From Steromphala cineraria (lineage: Eukaryota > Mollusca > Gastropoda > Trochida > Trochidae): DNA of 64,000 nt. The DNA is taken from NCBI GenBank assembly GCA_916613615.1, contig OU744720.1, forward strand, positions 75,047,338-75,111,337, written 5' to 3'. Within the stretch, counting starts at the first letter, position 1; each line of letters opens with the position of its first letter. Both the position numbers and the translations under genes were made by a program. This document shows, in pieces, positions 12,836-26,924 of the stretch. The notes beneath the pieces are model-generated. The model ran no database searches, was not told the origin of the DNA, and was given only the letters and a program-made list of their open reading frames with translations.

Positions 12836-15800
12836 TTCTTCAACTAACACTACAGTTAATCATGTTATGTGTCATCTATTACCCTGTGACAGCTGTACCA
12901 TGATAAAAATGTATCATCCAGAAATGTGATATCAGGAAGTTATTTGAATATCTTTCAGTATCTTTTCAGTTTGATCATAGTGAGAAAACTACATGTACAT
13001 ACACATCATCTGTCAAAAGAAAAACAAACACGCAACACATACAGATAAGCACAGCATCCGTATCAAATATACATGTGTTCTGCAAACATTAACCGAGTTT
13101 TCAAAACATCACATCATTGTAGCCATTTAAATATGCAGTTCACGTGCATGTGCAATATATATTAGAAGAATTTAAATGTACAATGAGAACGGTTTGTCGC
13201 ATGATTGACTTATCTATACACTGCATACTGGAACCTTTTTGCAATTGTTTAAAATCGTTAAAATTCTGATAACAAGACTTCTTACAGACGTATTTCATCA
13301 AACACCTTCTTGAAAACCTTTCACGAAAAAATGTTTTACAGTATATCTGAAAGGACACGCATTGAGAATGCCATTGGCTGAGACAGACAGACAGATTTTC
13401 TGTGTGTCTCACATGTATATATATTCAACCAATCGCTCAGCGATTTATGAGAGACACTGATACAATTATAATGTTAATTTGTAAAAATAAAGGCATGTAC
13501 ATTAAAAGATATATAAGAGTACTAAAAACATCTGTATAAAATATTACGTCGTACACAAAGGATATCATTGGAGTCATTGGCACTATCAAAAGTTAAAACG
13601 GGATTGTTGAGTATAGAATAAAACTGTTCGTTTGACGAAAGCATATTAAAACCTTCTATATTATTAAGACAATATACAAATAATTCATCTCTAACAGATT
13701 GATATAAAGGGCAAAACAATAAAACGCGCACGCGTACGTCATCTTCTATAATATTCTAAATTCTGAGGGTCTAACCTTCACAATTGAAATAATGTCAGGT
13801 GTTTTCCTTTTATAGACTAAAGTTAAGAAAAATAATGCATATTATTATGTTAGAGTCACGCATACACATATTGGTGTCGGAACTATATTCCTGTTATTAT
13901 TTCAGGCATAGGAACTTGTTCAAATGGTCAGTCAAGAAAATATGATTGGCCTCTTTTAATAAAGTCGTAGCTGACGTTGTACGGATTATTTGAAGAAAAC
14001 ATTAGACGAACTTTGATATGACTTTGCCCTTAGATAAACACCTTTTCATATGTTCTAGGTGTACGTCATACCAATGTGGGTGTACATCATGACAGCCTGA
14101 CATATATATATAAACCTTAGTGACCCTTGTTTGTAGTGCTAAATAGTTCCATCCTAAGATTATAAATGACGTTAATCATACTAAGAGTTTAGGAAACAAT
14201 AATTCAAGCTTCATAAGACTTGTTTAACCGTTATACATACAATAGGTTTAATACACGTTGAAGGGAAGACATAGGCATAGCCAATGCAACGAAAATTTTA
14301 TAAAATACTGTATTGTACAGAGTGTATGTAGGTAAATCACTTGGCTAATGTAATCTTATAATGAACGTGGTTCTTTCCATTATGGATTCTGAGAGGCTGG
14401 CTATTTGGTATGGTTAAATCGTTATTAGATCGTTATTATCTGATTTATGACATAATTATTTCACTGTTCATCGGAAGTGCATGACAGATATATGACAGTA
14501 TTGCTTATTGATGGGCAATATGATACGCTATTGTAACTTCATCATCGAGGCTTCAGAGCCATTAGGCTAATGTATCGGACTCCCATTCTTCTCCTGCAAA
14601 CCTTTGAGCATGTTGAGAGTGTATGGCACAGAGTCAATATACTGCACACTACCACCAAGTGCTCTCTCGGCAAGGCTTGCAGTACGTGAAGAGTTAATTG
14701 CTCGACACGCACGTTTGTAACTATATTTGTATAAATATGTACGAGCATGCTGAAATGAGCCGTAATTTGAATTTTAAAAAAACAGAAGATAGGGTTTTAG
14801 AAGGAACTGTCCCAAGGGTTTCCAAATTCCAAAGGACGCAAATTGTAACAGGTGTTTTCCATGATAACTATCCCTACATACAATATGAACATTAGAAATG
14901 AGGAAGTAAACTCCATATAAATGACAAAGATAATAAGCATCTAAGAAAAAGTGTTTTGCCTTTAGTTAACAAACTAATTCGTGAATTCTGGGTCACTTTC
15001 TATTATTTCTATTATTAATACCACACTTAAAAGTTAAATCTACGTGTAATAATAAGCTATGCATCTATTCACAAAATAATACACCAAGGTATCATTTTCG
15101 AATAAAATTCGCTCACTGGCATTTTGGTATTGTAAGAAACTCCAAAGTGTTTTTAAAACTAATTATCATATTGAAACAATACCCTCGCTCTGTGTCCCGA
15201 ATATGTTTGATGAAGACAATAGACTTAGCATCATTCTGGAACTATTGATCAAATGTCTACAGTATGTTACTAAATTAGGTTAAAGCATCTTGAATAATTT
15301 CCAAGCCAGAATTCTACTCTGATCAAATTGCTTCAAAAGAAAAACGTACAAGGGAAATAGATATCGCTAATGCTGCTCTAACATGTAATTCTTTGGTTAC
15401 ACTTTGAAAAATAAACATTTAGATTGTCTCATTTTAAACGTCAGTAGATCCCACCTCCCCAACCCACCCCAATTCCCGTCAATTCGAAAATACACAAAGC
15501 CATACCCTATCCCCTGCCTCTAAGGAACAGTAATATTGATCCATCTCCACCACGTTGCGTGGGAAATAAGAGCTGGGACTATGTCAAATATATTTACTTA
15601 CACGTAGGAGTAGAACCGACCTATAAAGTTAAGCGTGTCAAGTTTGGCTTCAAAAATTATTATTGAATGTCCTGTAGGACTCTGATAATGACATTTATAT
15701 ATTATTTTTAGGTTTTTGTAATAAAAAACACTATACCATTGCGAACAGACGCCTAATTAGCGAAACACTTGAAAATGTTACGTTTTTCTTGAATCAAAAT

Positions 15801-16449
15801 TCAACATCGTCAGTACAAGGTCATTTTTTCTTATTAGAATGAGATACGATATAAGTATATATATCATAATACATTATATATAAGGACTATCGATTTTAGC
15901 ATGAAACATGATATTTGAAAAGTCGTTAAGATGATAAAAATCTATTTGATAATGTCACGAACCACAATTGAAATTAATGATTTGACAAATGAAAGAAATT
16001 TCGAAGTGACTAGAACGAAGAAAATGGTACAAAACTATATTTTCACATTAAAATTACAAATAAAGTGAACCATTTGATTACATGGGGAACACGCCAATGA
16101 TAATAACTTAATTTATCCGCGATGCTAAAGTTTTTGATTCTATATTATTTTACTGAGGAAGTGGTTATCAAGAGTTATGTTCACAGCGGTTCAATGTGCA
16201 AATGATACAAGCATTTCCAGATATAAACTAACAAGTCAGTGTTGATAAAAAAAATAATTTCCTGTCCTTTATTTTCATGAACTTACAATAGCAAATACTT
16301 TAGCAATAACTCTAACGGGACTAAAAACTCGATTTTCTGTCCAAACTAATACGAGTCAATGTATGCTTTGAAATGTCTTACACATGAATATGCTGCACAT
16401 ATCGAGCATATTATAAAGAGTACCGAGTAGAAAGTCGCGAACCTAACCT
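12836..16449. other. no gene seen
   Basis: AT-rich single-copy sequence with a short (GACA)n run near 13380. Open frames such as minus 13140-13412 lack an ATG start and splice context. Nothing else is supported. Confidence 0.4.
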
Positions 16450-16453
16450 TTAA

Positions 16454-16935
16454 AGTGACACAGAGTATCTTTCTTAAAATTTTATTTGGTTTTCATAAGC
16501 TACAAAATATCTTATATGCTGATTGAAGTTCATATCTCATCACTGGACTTGCAAATAATCCATTTATGCATAATATCTCTAAAATGCTTGATTTTATGGA
16601 AAAATCAAGAAAACATCTAAAATACGTTTAACATTCGAAATTATGCATCCAATTAATCTACAAATTAGTTACAATACCTAATAAACACTATCGAATATAT
16701 CTTCCTGTCAGCTTATGACAAGGTTTCAAAATTACATTCGGCGAATTTGCGCGCCACTCGAGCCACATTGTCTGGTTTTCGATCAAAATCCCGACTTTGA
16801 ATGGCCGTATTTTCGCTTTTATGTACTGATTGACCTTTAACTTGTAATTTTCAGTAACAGTTAATGGTTCCCGATGTAATAACATCGATTTCAAAATTTG
16901 ACATATGTGATCCTATCAACGTACTCTGTGTCTCT
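16454..16935. mobile_element. TTAA-flanked MITE, family 2, copy 2 (longer)
   Basis: A 482-bp element between TTAA at 16450-16453 and 16936-16939, with the same ends as the copy at 12467-12831. It keeps a central CpG-richer block (about 16731-16856) that the other copy has lost, so it is closer to the parent element. No transposase is encoded. Confidence 0.85.
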
Positions 16936-16939
16936 TTAA

Positions 16940-19214
16940 CATTCAGCGAGCTTCGAAAATCCAGATGACTAGACTGTGTACAAGTGTCTAAATATTGCAG
17001 AGCCCTCTTCGGACGATCATTGATTAAAATATCCGGCCAATCATGCTAAGTACGAGGAAACACATTTAATATCTCTATGTGTATGTTGCTGTGTATATTT
17101 GACATGGAAGAACTCAATACATATTGAGATGCACCATAACCCCTCCTGTTGTTCTAAGCAATCACAGCGAGTGCATGTTTCTTGGGCGAATGGCATATTG
17201 ATCAATATAGTCAGTGGTTTATTGCATCAATCTGTACTGACCCAACGTGTCCTCATTCTGCAACATATCCCAGACTAACCTTACTCATTCACCTTGGCGA
17301 CCGTGCATAGTGGAGACTCATTTGTTTGTATCGATTCAGAACTTTGTAACTTGAAATGAATTTCTATGTCCATGTCAATGTTCATGTCTATATACATGTA
17401 CTTTGCTATGGATTCGTATGTAGAGAATACACTTCACAACCTTTCATTTCTATTACCCAACTGTGGGTGTTTTAAGTCGATACACATTTAAACATCTAGA
17501 ATTGCAATTCTCTCTTCTCCGCCTATTAACCTAGTAACTTAAAGGAAATGAAAAAATACTCGGAAACCTTGTGTATTCTTACATAAGATGATACCCAAAT
17601 CTTCCTGCTTTTGTTTTATAGGATACGATAATCAATGTTTGCAATGGGGAGCATGTATGAAATGATGCAGTTTGATGTTCTAGTTATATGATGGTTGAAA
17701 TTCTACTCCGTGTTATAACCATCAAATAACGAAGCGGTTATAAAATGTGCTTAGTTAACCCTATTCTATATCACAGCGACAGCTGTAAGTTAAGGAGACA
17801 GCAGACATGCGATCAGCCGTTGTAGTGTACACTCACGCTGATCAACCCAATGAGTCTCTGGTCTCCAGTGTGTTGTTAGTTGCTTCTGTTTGCTGATAAT
17901 GAAAGTCTGTTGGTGGTAGAAAGGGTACACAAGAAGGTGAAGATTGCTAACCTTATCTAACAAGTGTTTTTTTATTACGTTAGATATTCTGTTAATGTTT
18001 TATCATACAAATTGATCTAACATCTTAAGATCTGGTCTATATTTCCGAAGCTCTCTTAGTGCAAAGATAATCGTGAGTACCATACATTAACATTGGCCTA
18101 CGACTTTCTTAGTGCTAAGAACATCTAGACCCTGTTAATATACATGCTACAATACCTTTTGGAACAATATTGTTATATACATGAAGAACAAAGTGTCAAA
18201 GTAGGACGCAATCACTTGTTCGTTTATAATTATCGGCATCAAGAATTAACCGATCTAAAGTGGCTGCTGTTGTTTATACATATATCTTCGAATTAATAAT
18301 TTCAAAGGAATATGGCACATTCCATAAAAATGTGAACTTAAGAGGTTTTGAGAAGTAATATTTCAATGATATTAAATAGCCATCTTAAGTTTTGAAGTCA
18401 AGAAGGTTGACCCAGATTTTCATCAGGAATCCAGATCAGTTAAGATAAATTTAAAGTCTATTTTGACAAGGAAAACCAGACAAATTGGTCCACATAGATG
18501 CCGGATTGAGACTGAAAGAAGCCAGACCAATCTGATTGACTGTAATAAAGATTCTTGAATGTTTCGGTTCAAGCGGAAGCTATATTGGAATACCAGCCAG
18601 AAGTATAGATCTTCTATTTATCTTGGAGTGAAAAGACTGGTCTGAAAGCTTCTGAATCTAGTTTACAGAGAATCGTCACTTGATTAAGATAAAGGCTAAA
18701 GTACATCTCGGACAAATGCGTTGAAAATGTCATTAGTGCTACGTATTTGTAAACTATTTGTATCACTCCAATTCAACGTAAGTTCACAATTCTAAAACTT
18801 ATGTTCTTGGAGAGAGAGAGTATCTTAATATGGGGTCAATTTGTATTAAAATCAACCCTAATATATGGAAATAAAAGGAACTTGATACAGGAAATAACTA
18901 GAATAAATATGTAAAAGAAGAATGTTGACTGAATTCAGTATCTGGCATCTGGATCTAATATAAAACGGGGTTTCAATCCATACATTTGTACCTCTCCAGT
19001 TTCGTAACAGATGTATCACTTCCTCTGTCTCGTTTGTTACACACTGTGATAAATCGAGGGAGATTTTATTTAGGTGCGGGGAGAAAGAAAGGCATCAGAC
19101 GAAATAAACCTAAATCATTACTGAAGCATTTACTGGATACTAATGTAGTTAAGTACTGACACTATAATACATTAAAGGTACTGTTGCACGTTTTCTTAGG
19201 GAGACAGATGTTTC
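16940..19214. other. no gene seen
   Basis: Single-copy AT-rich sequence without a convincing coding frame, RNA gene or repeat structure. Confidence 0.4.
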
Positions 19215-19218
19215 TTAA

Positions 19219-19563
19219 AGTGGACGATCTATCAGTGTTCTAGCCGCCATTTTAATTTTTGTTAAAATAACATAAAAAAGATCCGTATTGTTACAAATTT
19301 TACATTATAGTGCTTATAAACCTAATGTATTGACAGATTAAGTGCACATAAGATTAACCAACAATGCCTAATAATGGCGTAGCAAGCCTTTTCACACTCG
19401 TAGTGCCAACGAATTGCTAATTTCGTTTTTGACCGAGTGTGTGCTCTTCTTTGTCAAGTTGTAGAAAGTAAATCGATAAAGTTACTACCAAAAGTAACAG
19501 ATTTCAACTGGATCGTGATAACATCATGTACTTATAACAAAACAAACCGCTAGAGCTGTCCCT
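19219..19563. mobile_element. TTAA-flanked MITE, family 1, copy 2
   Basis: A 345-bp element between TTAA sites at 19215-19218 and 19564-19567. It starts AGTGGACGATCTATC and its right end on the other strand reads AGGGACAGCTCTAGC. It is related along its length to the element at 1939-2339 but clearly diverged, so both insertions are old. Confidence 0.7.
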
Positions 19564-19797
19564 TTAAGCGAACGAACAATGTTCGGTCCAGCTACGCGAG
19601 TCCGTTTTCTCAACGCAAATAATTAAACGGTGTTCAAAATAAAATTACCGCTAGCAGTGTTTTCGTGATATTTGATATTTCTGACTATTTATTATATGAT
19701 AGGCGGTGAAATACTGGGTTTCATCAATGAAATAAACTGTCTAGGCAACAGTGACATCTCGTGACATGGGTAAAGGTTTATTTCATCTCGTGACATG

Positions 19798-19852
19798 GGT
19801 AAAGTATATATTTCACTAGTGGCTGCGCCCCTCGTGAAATATCAGCTTTACC
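19798..19852. repeat. imperfect palindrome beside a 29-bp direct repeat
   Basis: GGTAAAG...ATTTCAC on the left pairs with GTGAAAT...CTTTACC on the right, around a GC-rich loop (GTGGCTGCGCCC). It abuts two copies of a 29-bp repeat at 19755-19812. It may be a terminal piece of an unidentified transposon. Confidence 0.5.
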
Positions 19853-20405
19853 TATGATACTCGATGAAATATAACTCGTATTTGGAAAACTACATTAAGT
19901 ATCCTCTCTATTTATTACGACTTGGGCGAACCGGGTTGATTTAAAGATGTTTGACGCTCTACAAACAATAACATTCCGACAAACTAATATTTAATTGGAA
20001 ACATTTTCAATGTTTCAAAAGTTGTACGTATACCCAAGGTAGGGTAAAAGTCATACGATTATCATCAAACATAGTAAGAACAGATTCCCAAAAACATTCA
20101 CTCATATAGAAGATATGATAAAATGTTGTATGAACAAGGTCTGACTTAAATCTCATGCTTGAAAAGTCAATGTAAACAAGTGATAACTTTTGAAAATGGC
20201 CAAATAAGTTGTAACTTGGCAGTTTTTATAAACTCAAGCCCAAGAGAGACTTTACCACTTTTGAAATGAAATATCGAAAACTATAAAATATGGATACTCT
20301 CAGTTAAAGTTGCAATGACATACATGTAGTTGAAACCTTAACTTTTATGTTTAAAACTTTTGAGCAATTTGCATGCATTAGTGCAAACTTGCATAAAAGT
20401 AAAAA

Positions 20406-20441
20406 TCACGTGACTTTGGTGCTGGTGTTGGGTCACGTGAC
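20406..20441. promoter_or_regulatory. paired TCACGTGAC palindromes
   Basis: Two identical 9-bp sites (20406-20414 and 20433-20441) sit 27 bp apart. CACGTG with flanking T and A is the high-affinity site of bHLH-ZIP factors of the USF and MiT/TFE type. No gene start is visible next to it, so any regulatory role is speculative. Confidence 0.3.
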
Positions 20442-20797
20442 GCAAACGTTTTACAACTGTCTATTAGGACTGTTGGTCACCCCCTTAGTTAAAAAACAAC
20501 AACTAAAAAGCGGCTTACGGTGAAGCAAAAACATTAATATTGTGATTCCCTTCTGAAAATTGACAAAAACGAGCAACAACTAAATGAACTCATGGTACAG
20601 GGATCGCCATTGTTTTCTTCATTTCTCAGAAACACACAAACAGTTGTTTTTAAAAACTGCGTGGAGGCTGGTGTGTGTTACATTAGACCACCGCAAACGT
20701 TGACTCTACGTGACGTCAGGGATAGTAAACATCAAATGTTGGCATGTGTGTATGTTCTCGTACTCTAGAAGAGCATGGACATGGGTAATCAAAACCC

Positions 20798-20832
20798 TTT
20801 GATTGCCCAATTGATGGTCATTGGGCATCAAA
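20798..20832. other. short hairpin
   Basis: TTTGATTGCCCAAT and ATTGGGCATCAAA form a 13-bp stem with one bulged base and an 8-base loop. The loop itself (TGATGGTC) is unremarkable. No RNA family is recognised. Confidence 0.4.
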
Positions 20833-23800
20833 CACATGGCAAATTTCATTCAAAGAAAGAACATCGAGTTTGGCATACAATAAAAAGGTGTAACTACAAT
20901 TGCTAAGCTTTTGAAGACTTGTTACCGATTACATGATTCAAAACCAGTAAAACTCTATCCAAACCTTCCCATGTATGGACAAGCTACACAAATTTGTTAT
21001 GAACTGCTGAGTGGTGATGTCATTTGACGTTTGAAAGTTTCGCTAAACATGGCAGGTTTGGAAGCGTTTCGAGCCTCCATCGGTTTGGTTTTTTAATGAT
21101 TTTGAAAAGTGGAACAAAGTTTCTTTTGGTTGGTATAGGTACATGTATAGTGATATACTGAACCTTTGCAAAACATGATGCAATTGATTATCAATTGCTA
21201 GACGACAGAACAGAGATTCTTGGTGATAAACTACTCAGAAAAAATATTTCCGCTTGACATATTTCTATGCATAGAAAAGATATGATTTCAAATTTCTAAG
21301 CAGAAAATCCTACTGAAATAGGTTCAGTTTTTTCCTGACGAAAAATGTGTACATGGTATACAGTGTATGTCATATTCAACAACAACGAGTAGGCAATATC
21401 CTGAAATCCATACATTCATGCTCAAAACAAGGGGCCATGGAAATGTTTGTATCGCCAAACGCAATGCGATCAGGCTTTTCATGAGTGTGTTATGTCATAT
21501 GCAATTTCTATATACAATTTGAGCAGCAAGATCCCTACCATAAAAGGTGATACTTTCAATTAAAACTTCTTGAAATGATCTTGATTGAGGAAAAATATTG
21601 TCTGCCATTATGACTTGACGTTTAGAAGCATTTCATTCGAAAACAAGCTCTAACCTCGCAACTACATTGCCCTTTTCAGATATCCTCCAATGCCATTATG
21701 CCATCAGTTTTAACCGTTTTAAGTTCCAAGTTATATGTTATATGTTATATTTAATATTTATTATATTTAGAAAATTCAAAGCACACGTTCTGATTTGTAG
21801 CAATATAAATATTGATGTAATTGTCGCAACAACAGGTATCACATTGATTTATTCATAGTACACTTTCAAAATTGGTTAAGTGTTTTCTTTCTGTTTTATT
21901 TATGAAATCATTTTAAAGAGATTTGATTGATTATTCTATCATTTTTCATAACTATCTATCTTCATTTTATGAATATTTCATTCCTATGATTAAAGGATAG
22001 CAATTTGTACCTACCAAACATAACATATAAAGTAGGTTTCTAAAATCTTCATTTTATTTTGGACACGTCAATATTTACCAACGTTATTTAATCAAATGTC
22101 ACTGATAAATAAGATAATGATTTTTATTTTTAATGATATAATTCAAAAGGAAGCCACTTAGCTGCTTATACTAGTGGAAATCCCATTTGCTTGAAACATA
22201 AATGACATGATATGATTTGGGATGTCTTTGATGCATCGTAAAATTGCGACAAAAAAAACCCCCAAAACGGTTGAATTAAACTAAACAACATAAGTTTACT
22301 TTATAGTGCGTAAACATTTTGTTTATCATACCTAACATTTAACCGTAGCAGTTTTGGCAGGTCATAATCAGGGGTCATATTCCGAAAACACAATTTTTTT
22401 TCTAAAATCCTTCATAAGGGATCAATAGTTTTTAGAACGAGCTACATTAATTTGTTCCTTTGCACGAAGGCATACAAGCCTGCTTATTAATTTACAAATA
22501 TATTATATAAGGAATATTCAAATCGACATTTAAGAAAAGCTGAATGACATCTTACATCGAAATTTTGCACGATAGGAGAGACGATCTAAAAATGGTTATT
22601 TACATATTAACAATCCATGATACTTTGTCAGGTCTGCTAGATTTATTTTATTGATGTTCACGATTTCTGCACTAAGATTCATTAGCAAGTAAACAAACTC
22701 AAGGTTCACAGCTGTACAAGTCAACTCGTAATCACTTTCATGGTTACAAAAAACCCACATCAACATATTGTCATCTTATTGAACTAAATTGATAATTTGG
22801 ATGGATGATTAGGAAAGGAAAGTAATAGCCTTTTTCCAATACTGCAATTTAATCAAGAAAGAAAAAGACAATTTCGAAGGATTTGTCATTGCATTTTCTC
22901 TATGTTAAGCTGCCTTAGATTAATTGTGTAATGGTCTAAAATACGCTTTTTGTCAATTTAATACAATAAAAATGTATCCATTTTACTAAAATGTAAATTA
23001 AATTTTAAAGCATTTGAATCAACAAAACTCTCAATCTAATACTTAAAGAAAATGAAAATTGAATGAATAGTACATGATGAAAATTTGAAAATAAAACAAA
23101 ATTATCTGACCTTATATTAGAAAAGGTTCCTATATCCCCTTTATAGACAGGAAGTGACTGTTCACAACCGACTTATCATTGATTCATATTTATGACATAG
23201 ACGTCTTATAGTCTTACTTATATCATTATGAAAATGATAGTTTTCGATTTTGTTAATGTTCATATGTTAATGTTTCAGCACCACTAAATCATGACTATGA
23301 ACCAATATCTGTAGTTTCCGTTTTCCTAGAAATTCTCTTATTCTTGATTCAAGTACGTTTTGCTCTCTAGCGCGAATACCTTTTAGAGAAAGGAGATTGT
23401 CAAGGATGGGTTGTGCCTGAACCATTTAAAATGACTAAATCTGTAGCCAAAAGCAATACGACCTAAACAAGTGTGTTTTTGGGAAAGATTGCTCTCAACT
23501 TTTAATGCAGATTACAAATAAAGGTTTAAAATTAATTTTAGGCAAACAGGTTATAACCTCGATTTGATGAAACAGCAGAGGCTAAATCTCAAACAATAAT
23601 AGGACAAATCTTGATAACAACAGTAGGTCTTCCAGACTTCAGGGAACCAATACAAAACGAAACGTTCTCTACAGTCAAGAGACTTTTGCCATAAACACTA
23701 ATTGCATGATAACATCAAGCGCCCACACTATTCTCTCTCTTATTTATCTTCCACCAAAGGCCTGTACAGAAGATGTATCACTTCACAGATCTCGTGTGTA

Positions 23801-24398
23801 AAATTACCAAGCTAAATCTGGTTCACTGCAGAAGGAATGAAATCAAACCGTATGTAAGCTAAATCTAACAATAGCTTTAAACTAAATATCTTCCAGATTT
23901 ACACCCTTAAAGACATTGGAAAACATTTTAACATAATTCGGGACAGAATGTTAAAGAAATGCTTCTTGGCGTTTTCCTTCGACCTTGGCGTTTGCGTTTA
24001 AAGCACAAATGAACAAAAATCCCCGGAACTTAATGATGAAAACGTTTTTGAAAAGATATTAATTGCCTGGTTGTCAGTCTAAAAGGGTCATTTTGGGAGT
24101 AAAATAGACATAATTGGTTACAAGAAACTTTATTGATTTATCGTAGTAATGATGGTTTGATAGCTTACCTATGAATAAGTAATCATTAATGGACAATAAC
24201 TTAAACGATTTGAGTCTGGAGAAACACGGCATTTACAAATATGAAAAATTCAAAACAACCGTTTTGGATATACCTTTACAAACAGGAGAATGTTTTATCA
24301 CATAGCCATTTTACAAAGTATAATATGACAGAAAATGAAATGGAAAGACTGTAATATGTCATCCATATGTGAAATTTAATTACTAATCAAGGAACAGC

Positions 24399-24740
24399 TT
24401 ATCTATGTACATTCCTGTGAATAAAGTAATTAAAACCCATGTGAAAAAAATATTCTGTTACTCTGCTGTAAGAAAATATGTTGTTATTTCTTTCCGAATC
24501 ATGTCTGAGGCATGTACTCGAAGCACTTAAGCAATCATTTACATCTTCCCGTTCACACAGATCTTTTTCGGTCGATAATGATATAAGCCTAAAGCATCCT
24601 GTCCTCAAATCATCAATACCATAATTCATAAACGATGATATGTTGTTGTAATGTACTTATCTGTTCTATCTGCACTGGCAACACCAGACAGTACTAACCA
24701 ACCCTAATGAAGTGTACAGCTTTACCGTATTCTTATCCAT
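24399..24740 (-). pseudogene. exon-like ORF pair in unit 1 (CCATGGATAAGAA start, then LCEREDVNDC frame)
   Basis: On the minus strand a strong start context (CACCATGG, ATG at 24740) opens a 24-codon frame containing VWCCQC and closed by TAG at 24668-24666. The frame resumes after an ATG at 24629 as MNYGIDDLRTGCFRLISLST and on through LCEREDVNDC. In unit 3 the same sequence reads straight through. I do not recognise the protein. It is either a broken gene copy or a chance frame kept by recent duplication. Confidence 0.3.
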
Positions 24741-26348
24741 GGTGACACTGTCAAACATCCTGTGTTTGAAGCAATACATAACAAACAATTGACATTCAAG
24801 TTTTGGGCTATTAATGATGTATTTGGAATGTGAAATGGTTTCAGAAGGGAAAACGCATGCATGCAGATAATTATATACTTAACAGCAATAGAAACCCCCA
24901 ATTCAAAAATTATTCCAGGCATGTTTAATGCAAATATGAAGCTAGTGTGTTTTCTATATCGCTTCATGGTCCAAATCAACTTTGAAGAAAATAGAAAATA
25001 AATGATGGTATTTTTAAAAACAAAAGTAAAGTTCTAAAACATTATCTTTGGACACCTTTTTCGATAAAAATCAAAGTATGTCTACGCCTCTAAGTAAACT
25101 CTTCAATCATACCTAACCCTAAACAAAAACCGTGTGGAATTGATGGAACTGGTACGAGCCAAACGCCCTTTTTAAAAGAACGCCAACAGTGTTCATGTTC
25201 ATATTTTAACATCCAGTCGGCAGTATCGTTATTGGCAGCATTGCTTGATAATCCAAAAGTGATATACAGCGTCTAGAAAAACTTCATTTAATGATAATGT
25301 CATAATCGATTTCAGTATGTTTTGAAATCGGCACTACCAGCTGTTGGTGAATATTAGAGACCGGCCATTATTGATACAGGTCATGGATGCTTACATACAA
25401 TCATATGCATCTTCCAAACTCTTGTCTGAATTGGCTGGTCATGTTCTGGTAGTGTTTGGCTGAGATGTCTTTTTTATAACCTGACCCTATTTACCGATCT
25501 ACTGATGATACAATATTTATCTAAATGTTGTGATTCATTATTGAAACTTTATAGCCATAAAGTACTATTTATCAGATTATCATGAACATGTTTGTAAACT
25601 TTGAAAAATTTATGGCACTAGTCATTTCATACCACACACAAATTCGTGTTGTGCGAACGCTTTGCACGCAATATTAGTGAGTTTTTCATATCCATTATCA
25701 TGTATAGATATTCTGCATGTTGTAGATAACATGTTAACCTGGATTCTAATTCCCTTTTCCACCTTTCAGTTTATCTTAGTGTTTATATCATCACTTTTTG
25801 AAGAAAACAGGACGCATAATTATCAAGTTCAGATGAACTGACAAATGGTCCTCAATATTTCATGTAAAAAAATAATCAATATTAAATTTATTTTGGATCG
25901 TCAAGTCTTCTTCACTGGAGATTTGACTACAATTTGATTTGACTTTTTGATCCCTAGTCATTTCAACTATCTGCTAAAACGGTTAACTCAGATATGGTAA
26001 ATAACAGTGTTCAGGCACAGTGCCTTTTCCTTTTTGCAGTGTAAATCCAACATTAAAACCATTATCAACGAGTTGTGAGGAAATATATCTACTATCAGTC
26101 CAGAGTTATTTAATGGTATAAACTTTGAGCTTAAGCATTCGTATTTCCGAATTGATTATTTTTCTTACCCAAGATCATTTGATTGTACATAAATCGACTC
26201 AAGTATGATTCAAAAACATGTTTAGGTTGCAAAGTACTATTGTTGTCACTTGTCTAGTTACATACATGTTGCTACCTTCCCTTTCCAGGAAACCAGAAAG
26301 AAAGGTCTAAAGCTTTCACTACGTTACGCATGTAAACTTGAAATGCTA

Positions 26349-26356
26349 TGACGTCA
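26349..26356. promoter_or_regulatory. perfect CRE palindrome TGACGTCA, unit 1
   Basis: A full cAMP-response-type palindrome, repeated at the same place in unit 2 (34394-34401) and unit 3 (49735-49742). A half-site TATGACGTT follows about 45 bases later. It may be a promoter element of the repeat unit; identity by recent descent explains the conservation equally well. Confidence 0.25.
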
Positions 26357-26924
26357 ATGTTTTATGTCATGTTTCAAGTAGTGCCCGGTCTATGACGTTA
26401 CGAAATTTGCCAGCCTTTCACCCACTGTATTGCCTTAAAGATTTATTAATGTCTTAACGACCAAGTGAACATTGGTTGAGTTCGATTAAATGTTTTATTA
26501 GAACTTTGTTAGAGTATTGTTTATCTACGTCACACAGTTGTTCCAGAAATTCTAGGCAAATTGTGAAAAGGTTAAAAAAAAGCACCGTCAAACAGTCAAA
26601 ATACAAGTTATTTAAATATAACCAAAAACAATATTTCCATGACGATAAACATTAATACCCTGCACATTCCTTCCCGTTTGGGTAAGAATATTCGTTTCAT
26701 TTTGCAAATTACGTATGTACATGAACGTATGTGAACAAACCTTCGGTCTACATCTCTACCTTCAATGAAGATGTTACATGCTTTTGACAAAAAGTTTTTT
26801 TTTCAAATTTCAATAAAAATTATTTGAAACTCAACAGCGATGGATTGTTTAAACCTCTCATAATTCTCAAAATCCAAATGAAATTTCCTCATGTTTCAAG
26901 TTAAATAAAAGCCCAAACCCTAAC

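Larger units (their letters stand above)
19568..23365. other. non-coding stretch with local repeats and hairpins
   Basis: No exon is apparent. It contains a 29-bp direct repeat (CATCTCGTGACATGGGTAAA at 19755 and 19784), the inverted repeats at 19798-19852 and 20798-20832, and a pair of TCACGTGAC palindromes at 20406-20441. The remainder is AT-rich. Confidence 0.45.

Noticed and set aside
13140..13412. 90-codon minus-strand frame
   Set aside because: No ATG start and no domain; it spans a (GACA)n microsatellite.
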